Shown piece by piece: positions 30,299 to 38,188 of a DNA stretch of 38,188 bases. Where the stretch lies: the NCBI GenBank assembly GCA_025769875.1, contig JAGFNK010000499.1, forward strand, positions 1-38,188, in the 5' to 3' direction. The notes beneath the pieces are model-generated. The model made no database searches. It had not been told where the DNA came from and saw only the letters and a program-made list of their open reading frames with translations. Source of the stretch: Russula earlei. Its lineage: Eukaryota > Basidiomycota > Agaricomycetes > Russulales > Russulaceae. Position numbers and translations under genes: made by a program. Numbering within the stretch: the stretch's first letter is position 1; the number at the start of each line of letters is the position of its first letter.

Positions 30299-31215
30299 TG
30301 TCATGAACCATTTTCCAGAGAGGGCCCTTGAAGGACCCTTCCATATTAGAGGAAACCCAGGCTCCATGGTGCCACCCTGTTCACACAGCCAAAAGGGGTG
30401 AGTAGAGGTTTCCATAATATTGCATGCACATTGTTGTGTGATTGATTCTCAGCACAATTGACATACAGCAAGCCCTACTTAGTGGCAACCTATCTAACAG
30501 TAAAGGACAGTATTGAAGGCTCTCTAAGGACCCTTTAAGACAACCTCAAGTGTTTTACATTGGATGTTAATGAAGATACTATAGGCCCTAGAACACATTA
30601 TTAGACTAAGTCTAATAACCTTAGAACAAACTATAAGGCGATACCAAGGACCTTAATATGGATATTAGGGTTGACTCTAAGGACCCTGATAGAACCTTAT
30701 CAGGGACCTTATAGGAAACACAATCTTGTTGTCAAATGCCCCAAGTCCCCAAATGACCAGCCCTATACTAACTAACAGTAAATGGATCAGATGCTTCACA
30801 TGTGCACTAGGCAGTGAACATGTGGACACTAGAGGCCCTTACTCATCATTATGGGCCTCCTTACTCAGCAGCTTACTGAGTATGACTGAGCACACTCAGT
30901 CAGCATACTCTGACTTCTTACTCATCCACCAATGGTGCTTGATAACAAGGTTATGACTTGTTCTCTATCTAGCAGTTCCCTTGTAGTATATAAGTGCTCA
31001 ATAAAGTAGTGAACAGTCTTCAGACTGTCCATTTGATTTGTGGCACTCCACTACCAAGGGTACTCCTTTGTGACCACCCTATCTAGTACATCCTGGCCCT
31101 CTCTCTCCATGATCACCTCTCACAGCCCATGCCAGTCCCCCTCTGGTACTTGCCACTCATTTGGACCATGCTCTTCACCAACTTTGTTCTAGAACTTAGT
31201 CAACTCATCTCCGAG
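30299..31215 (+). repeat. LTR B7 (family B, + orientation), cut near its 3' end by element J
   Basis: It starts TGTCATGAACC and follows family B reversed relative to the other copies, with TATATAAG at 30987-30994 and AATAAA just after. It breaks at CATCTCCGAG, about 45 bp before the expected TCTTGACA end, where the J LTR begins. CCGAG (31211-31215) should be J's target duplication, and the missing end should lie right of the window. Confidence 0.88.
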
Positions 31216-32043
31216 TGTTACGAACCAAGGCCAAGTCCTGGCCAAATATTGTGCTGTTTTACTCAAGAGAAACCTCTCTCACTTTGCATTGCCAACTCCC
31301 TTCCATTTCTTGGGCTATCCCTCCCATGGTGCAAGATATCGCTATTGCAAAGGCACTATAACATGACCAGGCACCCGTTTCCTAATTGGGTAATCATCGC
31401 GTGGCAGCCACATGGCCACCCAGCCACCAAGAACCCGAAACAGCGGCACAAACTCTTGGAAACTGTTGCATAACTCATCTGACGTCATCAAGGCTCCAAT
31501 GACATCACGGCTGACTGAGCGACTCCACAGTGACCTCATAAGCTCACTAAGCGCTCCACAATGATATCATAATGATGTCATCGATCCACAATGCTCAGTA
31601 ATGTGCTCAGTCAGCCAGAAAGTTGACACAAGCAAGTTTATGCCTCTGTAGTCCCATTGGATGGTACCAAAGGGTCTAGAATAGTTCCAGTCCTTTGTAA
31701 TCGACCCTGTACACTGTATATAAGCCCCAATGAAGTATGGCAGTCGTCAGACTGTCCATTTGTGATACTCTCATCTTCCTGGGTACTCCCCCACGACCGC
31801 TCAGTTTAAAGCCTCTCTCGCCTTCAAGGTACTCTTCAACGACCACCTTGTTTAAAGCCCCTTCGCTGCACTGGCCTCTGCTCTTCACCTCTGCCTCCTG
31901 CAACATGTACCAGTTCCCATCTGGTACATTCTAGTCATTTGGCTCGTCCTCCTGTTCAACACCGCCTACGCCACGTACCATCTGTTCCGACCCTTGCCCA
32001 CCTGCTCCTGAGTCCTTAGTGATCAGCAGTACATGTCTTGACA
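31216..32043 (+). repeat. J-family 5' LTR (828 bp)
   Basis: It runs from TGTTACGAACCAAGG to TGTCTTGACA. TATATAA is at 31717-31723, followed by CAGACTGTCCATTTG as in family B, so the two LTR families are related. U3 carries five TGA-type palindromic 8-mers, including an exact TGACGTCA at 31480-31487. The next bases, TCTGGACAG, hold a TGG that could start the primer-binding site. Confidence 0.92.
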
Positions 32044-32090
32044 TCTGGACAGTCTCTCCTCATTCCTGTATTGACCAGCCAACGCTCAAG
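32029..32090 (+). other. Candidate intron 1, spanning LTR end and primer-binding site (62 nt)
   Basis: The donor would be A|GTACAT at 32028-32034 and the acceptor CTCAAG|TG at 32090-32091, joining A to TG to give an ATG for ORF1. In the J2 LTR the same donor position reads GTATGT, a consensus fungal 5' splice site. TTGAC and CCAAC are weak branch-point candidates. This is inference from sequence only. Confidence 0.4.
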
Positions 32091-33013
32091 TGTCTACTCC
32101 CAACTCCCCCACTCTTGTCAACACCTCCTTGTGTCTCCCTTCTCCTCTTCAGCCCACTCCACGCACCGCCCTTCGTCTCCTCACTGAAGACCTCAAACCG
32201 GTTGATACATCCTCCCCCCTTAGTATCTTATCCTCCCCAACAGCCCCTCCATCGTCTCCCAGCATTCCCCAGCCTATTCCAGGTGACTTTGTCCCTGTTG
32301 GCACTCCCCCTCCAGCACAGAACGAGCAGCAGCAAGCGGACCGTCCTCCCTTGCCTGAAGGCTTCCTTGATCGCCCCCCTTGCACAGCATTTCGGTTCCA
32401 CCCTCATCAATACTTCATCCTCCCTTCCACTAATCGTTCCCACGAACAGTGGCGACCCCTCCACGACCTGAACCACCAAGACTATTTGTCATGCATCCCT
32501 ACCACCGATCAACTAGCTCGTCACGCATTCACAGACACCTTCACCACCGCCTTTCATGCACGCATCGTCCACACTTTTGTGGTGGAACCCTCCAACACTG
32601 CCCTTGCCACCCAGTACAATCTCACCCCCTTCGGCATCTGTTCCAACGTCGGGATATACGCCCTGGACGCTGACTTCCCCCTCGGACGTATTGCTTACAT
32701 CTTTAATACGTTGTTGTTTAGGAAGCTTATTACCTTACCTGCTGTTTACCGTCCTGCTTACAAAGGCTTGTTTTGCTTATCTATCGTACATGACTTCTTG
32801 GACGGACGTCTAGCCTTCGCTTACGGATACTTACACTTTGAGGAAGACAGTAACCGTGTATCTTTGCGACATTACTCAACTTATACTGTCAACACCATCC
32901 GTTTCAACCCGCAGTTACTTCGATTTTGCTTTACACCTCATATTCCCCCTAATCCCCTCGAAATAATCGAGAGGTATTGTCTTGAAACCATAGATCTAGC
33001 GCACGGTTCTTAA
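32091..33013 (+). CDS. J ORF1, unknown protein upstream of gag
   Basis: The frame is open for about 307 codons to TAA 33011-33013, without any in-frame ATG. The start may be made by splicing (candidate intron 1). About 95 residues are Pro/Ser/Thr-rich; the rest looks globular and aromatic-rich (CTAFRFHPHQYFILP, CSNVGIYALDADFPLG, VYRPAYKGLFCLS, RLAFAYGYLHFEED). No signal peptide, clear membrane segment or known motif is visible. Codon use is C-rich, with CpG kept. After candidate intron 2 is removed it stays in frame with ORF2, separated only by the TAA (a possible former CAA). It may be the N-terminal half of one pre-gag protein. I do not recognise a family. Confidence 0.6.
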
Positions 33014-33026
33014 AAAAGTAAGAACC
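33005..33026 (+). other. Perfect hairpin over the ORF1 stop and candidate splice donor
   Basis: GGTTCTTA and TAAGAACC form an 8-bp stem with a 6-nt loop. The ORF1 TAA is in the left arm and loop edge, and the candidate GTAAGA donor straddles the loop and right arm. It could affect splicing or termination; that is inference. Confidence 0.45.
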
Positions 33027-33086
33027 ACCCTTGTAACGCTTCAATAAAGATCAAATAAACCTTTGTCTCTTTCTCTTTAACTAAAG
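33018..33086 (+). other. Candidate intron 2 between ORF1 and ORF2 (69 nt)
   Basis: The donor is A|GTAAGA at 33017-33023 and the acceptor TAAAG|TG at 33086-33087, after a pyrimidine-rich tract and a CTTTAAC branch-like motif. Joining A to TG creates an ATG in frame with ORF2, which otherwise has no start. Length and signals fit fungal introns. AATAAA motifs lie inside it. Confidence 0.5.
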
Positions 33087-34587
33087 TGCCTCAAGAATAC
33101 GCCTTAGAAGAAGACAAAGAGGAAGATGCTATCACTAGACAAGTCCTGAGCCTCAACCATTTTCCAACCTGGACCTCCACCACCTTCCCTGTTAACAGCT
33201 TAACCAATCTCCACGACGTACCAGAAGTTGAACCCCCTCACGAAGATTTTCCCCACCTTTCTGTTAAAGAGTTCCTTGGAGTCTTGCCATTCGGACAACT
33301 TCTAAGCCACGACGAACATGCAATATACCTCAAAACCCTCAGTCGACTTCTACCACCTGCACGACAACAATTATTATATTGGCACCTTGCTCAAGCAAAG
33401 AACATCACAGGACGACCAGTAGAATATCAATCCTTGCGTTCCAGTGAACTAAACCTCTGGACAAGGATCATCCAACCACATCACCACTTTATTGTTCATT
33501 CTCTAAGAACAGGATATCGTCTATTCTATCTAGCTTGGACATACATCAGCTACTATCAACTCACCGTCCAATTTTATCATCTACGACTTAACAGAATACA
33601 AAGAGAAAATCAATCCTACGTCCAACTTGCTATCATGCCAGGAATACACAACACTTTTGATTGGGAAACTAACTCTTGGTTATATGACGCAGACTATAAC
33701 CAACCGTGGGCAATTACCAGCCCAGACACCTCATATACTGGTCCCCCTGCATACTACTCAGTACCAGCAACGTTAGAAGCATCAAGCCTTGTCCCTCGAC
33801 CCCTAACACCAATTCAAACCACAATCCCAACCAGCCAGGAACGCTGGTCCGCTACCACTGAAGACAACCAGTCTAACCCTTGGACAGCTGTTTGTAACTG
33901 CAAAGGAGAATATTGCACCTGTGGTTACCGACCAGAGACACCTCCTACCCCTGATGGAATTACCTTGTGGACACCAGGCGACTATCATCTCCCTATCCAA
34001 TAAATCTGGCTCCTCGACACAGAAAACGCGCATCATCCCAACGACCCCCTGAGAGAGAAACGGTTCCCAATGCAAGAGGATTTCTTGTTGAAAGACCATT
34101 ACCTCCTACCCCTCCTGACGCCTACTTACCCCTGTTTACCAATCGTATTCCTACCCCTGTTATACCTATCCAACCCTTTGCATCACCCCTTGTCAAATCC
34201 CCTGATAGTGCTGATCTTAGGAATACCGATTTACACTGCTACTTGCCAGAACAATCCTTCCTAGCATTAAACCTACCTACATGTTCAAGGAGAGAGTTAA
34301 TTGAATTCAAGAGTTATTGTACCCAAGCTTGGCATCAACAACTAATGCACTTTATAGTTTACAAACACCCCATCAAAGAAATAAGTGACTTTGCCATCTC
34401 TCCAGCAGAATTTGAAGGATACCTGTGGAAAACCTGAGTAGTTCTAACGCAAAGTAGCATCACTGAGGAATACTCTAGAATCCAGTTAAAGCAACATCAA
34501 GGAAGACCTGACGCCATTCGACTGAAACCAGCCTACACCCTAGCGTATCCTTGGAACAACGGCCACTGGACCATAAACGTCGTCTAA
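33087..34587 (+). pseudogene. J ORF2, unknown protein upstream of gag (one frame change, one stop)
   Basis: From PQEYALEEDKEED the frame is open for about 305 codons to TAA 34001. A second frame, open from 33967, continues RKRASSQRPPERE to TGA 34435-34437 (probably a former CGA). The same frame then runs on (VVLTQSSITEEYSR) to TAA 34585-34587, giving near 500 codons in all. Features are an acidic start, a Tyr/Trp/His-rich central part (FYLAWTYISYYQLTVQFYHL) and a small Cys cluster, CNCKGEYCTCG, near 33895. It stops 6 bp before the gag ATG. It is not Gag, protease or Env by any motif I can see; function unknown. Confidence 0.6.
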
Positions 34588-34593
34588 AAACTT

Positions 34594-35944
34594 ATGAGCA
34601 CTAGAAGAGATATCACTGACGACGAAGAAAACTTAATCTCACTCTTATTTGAAAACCTCAACTACGATACCATAGACCACTGTTATTGAGGAAGGTTTGC
34701 AGGAACATCTATTATCAACCACAGAAACCTTTCAGATTCTTGGTTCTATGAAGACGATAACGACGAAGTTACTACCACCCAACTTAAGGCAGCAGCCCCA
34801 GGAGCAGAAAATGTTCAAGAATTCAACCCCTACAATTTCACAGGTCTCTTCCTAGATAAACCAGTCAAGTGGAGCCGTTCTAGAAGATATTGGGTTTACT
34901 ACAACAACAAAGAAGTCAACTTCACTGCTAGAACAACACAAGAAGTTACCGCCGTCCTAAGCACTGCACCAAGCGTTAGAAGCACTACTCCAGGGCCCTC
35001 TACCCGACGAAATACTCAACAACCCACTCCCCATACAGTTAGCAACGTACCACAAGCAATCCCTCGAACACTCACTCCAACTAGAATCCAGTTACAAGGA
35101 TCAGCTCCACCAATTGTTACAATCGCAACAACCCAAAACACTACAATGTCTAACAATCCACGTCTTGTAGGAACTGCCCCAGAACCCTTCGATGGAAAGG
35201 CTGACAATGCAGAAGCCTTTTGGGCAGCCTTGGCCAATTATTACTACATCAATGGCTGACTCATTTACAGATGAAAGCAAGAAAGTTGCCACTGCACTAA
35301 CCCACTTTAAAGTAGGAACACCCGCTGGAGCATGGGCTAGAGAACAAACTACTAAAGCTATGGCTCGTACTGTAGTGGACTATGGATCATGGGACGACTT
35401 CAAGAAGGCCGTTGCTGACCATTTTATCCCTGCAGAGGCAGAATTGGCTTCTGCAAACATTATGCACACTTATTATCAAGGAAAACTACCGTTTAACGAA
35501 TGGTATCAGAAATGGTCACACCACACATCACGAGCTACCACCAATGAAAGAACAAAAATGTACGCATTCAGGAAAAACATTAATCCAGCCCTACATCAGA
35601 AGATATTGGGAATCACACCGACACCGACTACACTCACAGCCCTTGTCAAAGCAGCAAGAGAATTTGACAACCTATTCCACCTGTATAATTCCACAGCCTT
35701 CCGAGGAGGACGCTCTGTACATGCCCGAGGATTAAACACTCAGGGATCAGACAACCCATTGGAAATTAACTTGTACCAAGGAGAACCTAATGAACAACCC
35801 TGGGAATCCAGAAGTGAAAGAAAACCCCTCACGGATGCAGAAAAGGAGTTTCAACGCAATAACAACCTCTGTTATTACTGTGGAAAGAAGAACCATATGG
35901 CAAATCAATGTAGAGCAAAGAAAGCAACCCAGGGACACCAATGA
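34594..35944 (+). pseudogene. J gag with CCHC knuckle
   Basis: ATG 34594 opens a frame with one TGA at 34687-34689 (after DHCY, likely a former CGA). It then runs through a Thr/Pro-rich linker and MSNNPRLVG (35146) to TGA 35257. One extra G near 35255 shifts the frame; the capsid continues DSFTDESKKVATALTHFKVG, TVVDYGSWDDFKKAVADHF and FNEWYQKW, typical Retrotrans_gag features. The knuckle CYYC-x4-H-x4-C lies at 35870-35911 in a basic tail. The closing TGA (35942-35944) is in frame with protease, so it may be a decayed CGA or a readthrough stop. Gag would form the virus-like particle and bind element RNA. Confidence 0.85.
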
Positions 35945-36863
35945 CAAGGATCTCGCCCCCAAACAGTCAGGGCTACAACCATCCAAGATGAAAACATCGA
36001 ACCTGTGCAAGAAGAACCCATTCCTGTTGCATCATTGACAACTTGGAGAGAAACACTTGCAAACTCGATCCTCCGCCCAAGATTCTGCTCCTATGGATTT
36101 TTAATTGGACCCCCTTCTGCACCAAGAAGGGACACGGTCCAAATCAGTACAATACAAAGAAAAATCAATTACCCCAAGGTTTTCACCAAGAATATTCGTT
36201 CCCCATCCATTGCCTTGAAGGTTACCCTTGTGGGGAAGACGAGCAGCAAAGAGATCGGTGCAAGAGCTCTACTTGACAGTGGAGCAGAAGGAATGATAAT
36301 CCATGAACGATTTGCACAAAGACACCATCTGCACCTCCGAACTATGACCAAACCTTTGCCAGCGCAAAATGTAGATGGAACACAAAATGCCAATGGACTA
36401 ATACGCTTTAGCACCATCCAAAGACTTCGCATTCAAGCGCACACAGGCGCTACTCATGATGAACAAGCAGAGTTCCTTGTCACTAACATTGGAGATCACG
36501 ACATCATCTTAGGAACAGATTGGCTACGACACCACAACCCAGATATTGATTGGGCAAATGATACAATCACACTGAGGAACTGCCCCCGAACTTGCCTCGC
36601 CACACACCCAAGTATAACCATTGCATCTGCATCTGGAACACGGAATTACCAAATACAAGTGCTTACTTTCCCTGAAGAAGAAGAACCTGAGTTTGCAAAC
36701 GTTGCTGCACTAATCTTCCCAGACACTGAAGGATTATTGGACCCATGTGTTGACGAACAAATCCACGATGTGTTTAGACCAATAACAATCTGCATAAGAG
36801 CCAAATCAACCACAGCTACCAAGTAGCCCATGCAGAAACACCCCCCAAGACATTAGACGAACT
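35945..36863 (+). pseudogene. J pol start: aspartic protease and lead-in to RT (truncated)
   Basis: The frame is open from the gag TGA to TAG 36824-36826. The active site is LLDSGAEGMI (DSG at 36275-36283), and the flap side and C-terminal ILGTDWLRHHNPDIDW are intact, as in gypsy proteases. A frame change near 36805 leads to QVAHAETPPKTLDEL, the usual segment just before RT. There the J2 LTR begins. RT, RNase H and integrase of this copy would lie beyond J2, outside the window. Confidence 0.85.
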
Positions 36864-37693
36864 TGTCAAGACACATACTGCTGATCACTAAGGACTCAGG
36901 AGCAGGTGGGCAAGGGTCGGAACAGATGATACGCGGTGAAGGCGGCGTTGAACAAGAGGACGAGCCAAACGACGAGGAGGTACCAGATGGGAATCTGGTA
37001 GGTGTTGCAAGAGACAAAGGCGAAGGCTGGAGGCCAGTGTAGCAAGGGGACTTTAAACAAGGCGGTCGTTGAAGAGTACCTTGGAAGAGAGGGGAATCTT
37101 TAGACTGAGCGGTCGCAGGGGAGTACCCAGGAAGATGAGAGTATCACAAATGGACAGTCTGACGACTGCCATGCTTCATTGGGGCTTATATACAGTGTAC
37201 AGGTTCGATTACAAAGCACTGGGACTATTCTAGACTCTTTGGTACCATCCAATAGGACTACAGAGGCATAAACTTGCTTGTGTCAAGTTTCAGGCTTACT
37301 GAGCGCATTACTGATCATTGTGGAGCGATGACATCATTATGATGTCACTGTGGGGCACTTAGTGAGCCTATGAGGTCACTGTGGAGTCGCTCAGTCAGCT
37401 ATGATGTCATTGGAGCCTTGATGACGTCAGATGATTATGCAACAGTTTTCTAAGAGTTTGTGCCGCTGTTTCGGGTCCATGGTGGCTGGGTGGCCATGTG
37501 GGCTGCACGCGATGATTACCCGATTAGGAAATGGGTGCCTGGTCGTGTTATAGTGCCTTTGCAACAACAATATCTTGTACCACAGGAGGGATAGCCCAGA
37601 AAATGGAAGGGAGTCGGCAATGTAAAGTGAGAGAGGTCTTTCTTGAGTAAAATAGGACAATCCTTGGCCAGGACTTGGCCTTGGTTCATAACA
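36864..37693 (-). repeat. J2 3' LTR (830 bp)
   Basis: On the - strand it runs from TGTTATGAACCAAGG to TGTCTTGACA. It keeps TATATAAG, the TGACGTCA site and a GTATGT donor-like site near its 3' end. It is inverted relative to the J LTR at 31216, so the two flank J as 0.83-kb inverted repeats. Confidence 0.92.
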
Positions 37694-37707
37694 TTCATCC
37701 CCTCTTT
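37694..37707 (-). promoter_or_regulatory. Polypurine tract of J2
   Basis: Read on the - strand, AAAGAGGGGATGAA directly precedes the LTR's TGTTATG. It confirms that 36864-37693 is a 3' LTR. The stretch 37708-37942 between it and the pol stop shows no feature I recognise. Confidence 0.75.
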
Positions 37708-37942
37708 ATAGACTTGTTGCTCCCTGCAACAGTAGGGATTTGTTTCTTTGGAAGGTGGGAGTAGTTTGCATAGGAAAGATCGAAGTCTGTTTGTTCGTGG
37801 GGAGTTCTCCCTTGTTCTATGGATTGCTTTGGGGATAGCTGTGGTCGATTGAGTGCACGTGATCGCAGGAGTTCTCTGAAAAGCTCGTTGGTAACAAGGA
37901 TAAAGGTAGTCATCGACAGAGGTCATGATGAGAGTTGTTGTT

Positions 37943-38188
37943 TTAGGGGTTACTCCTGGTGGGAATCGTTCTAAGCGCCTTCGGATATTTCCAATGGAAG
38001 TCTTTAACAAGTGATTGCGCTTTTGATAGGTTAGATGCTGGTTCCCAAGTATTTTCTGCAACCATATACCCTTTCCATTTAACTAGGTATTGGATTCCTT
38101 TGCGGTTTGGGGAGAGCCGAGAGTTTAGGATCTGCTCTACTTCATATTGTTCTTCACCTTTGACTAATATTGGTGGTGGGTTTGAAAA
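37943..38188 (-). CDS. J2 pol C-terminus with intact chromodomain (partial)
   Basis: It is 82 codons including the stop, open from the window edge to TAA 37945-37943. After ILVKGEEQYEVEQIL comes YLVKWKGY, then ENTWEPASNL and a C-terminal helix (AQSLVKDFHWKY). This is a standard chromodomain with the aromatic Tyr, Trp and Tyr positions in place, as at the end of chromovirus integrases. It binds methylated histone H3 tails in characterised relatives and directs insertion to heterochromatin. No ORF3 follows: the LTR starts only 250 bp further on. The coding part shown has no defects. Confidence 0.9.
   Translation of the reverse strand, partial: FSNPPPILVKGEEQYEVEQILNSRLSPNRKGIQYLVKWKGYMVAENTWEPASNLSKAQSLVKDFHWKYPKALRTIPTRSNP

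Larger units (their letters stand above)
31216..36863 (+). mobile_element. Ty3/gypsy element J, 5' LTR to start of RT (interrupted by J2)
   Basis: It has a 5' LTR, two long ORFs of unknown function, gag with a knuckle, and protease. Coding is cut at KTLDEL, just before RT, by the - strand element J2. CpG is far better kept than in elements A, H and copia, and there are only a few stops and frame changes, so J is comparatively young. The Pol of this family ends in a chromodomain, as J2 shows. Confidence 0.85.
36864..38188 (-). mobile_element. J-family gypsy element J2, 3' end, inserted antisense in J
   Basis: It consists of a 3' LTR, polypurine tract and the end of pol on the - strand, running off the right edge. 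Its LTR aligns to J's along the full length, with scattered differences. The 5 bp before it, GAACT (36859-36863), should recur after its other end if this is a simple nested insertion. Confidence 0.85.

Noticed and set aside
30299..31473. Coding region in 30726-31473
   Set aside because: These frames lie within LTR B7 and the J LTR and have no protein-like features.
33005..33026. Bacterial-type terminator
   Set aside because: A hairpin exists, but no T run follows and the setting is a fungal retrotransposon.
37516..38061. 181-codon - strand frame as the J2 protein
   Set aside because: The chromodomain is in a different frame (38188 to 37943). This frame overlaps it, then runs through the polypurine tract into the LTR, with no motif.

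Overview
The window looks like heterochromatic, transposon-packed DNA from a filamentous fungus, probably a basidiomycete. The evidence is Ty3/gypsy Pol proteins that end in a chromodomain, a Ty1/copia element, a cytochrome P450 gene fragment, possible introns of 62-69 nt, and decay dominated by CGA-to-TGA (CpG to TpG) changes. The basidiomycete placement is inference. I see no intact host gene, rRNA gene, functional tRNA gene or CRISPR array.

Layout, left to right. (1) 1-4286: the 3' part of gypsy element A (+), with RNase H, integrase, chromodomain, an extra zinc-knuckle ORF (ORF3), a polypurine tract and a 3' LTR. It interrupts (2) a decayed copia element on the - strand (4287 to about 8440). 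(3) 8441-9026: a GCTTA/TAAGC cluster and a broken LTR. (4) 9027-15440: a composite, possibly DNA-transposon-derived region with CCAGTC-rich ends. It holds an inverted-repeat-bounded, CpG-rich cassette (10073-13351) and a solo LTR. (5) 15441-16966: a P450 pseudogene, a 154-bp tandem repeat and an LTR fragment. (6) 16967-29254: gypsy element H (+), cut open by LTR insertions up to four levels deep. With them removed, it reads gag, pol with chromodomain, in-frame ORF3, polypurine tract and 3' LTR. (7) 29275-31215: two family-B LTRs head to head. (8) 31216-36863: gypsy element J (+), with two long unrecognised ORFs between the 5' LTR and gag, then gag and protease. (9) 36864-38188: a second J-family element (J2) on the - strand, inserted into J's pol.

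Nine solo LTRs have exact 5-bp target duplications, so insertion order can be read directly. In H, the deepest path is H, then LTR B3, then LTR B4, then LTRs F and G1.

Most notable are two element architectures. A and H have different LTRs, yet both carry a roughly 570-codon ORF3 with a CCHC knuckle between the chromodomain and the 3' LTR. J instead has two extra ORFs upstream of gag. Neither J ORF has a contiguous ATG, but two candidate small introns would each create one at the splice junction (A|gt...ag|TG).
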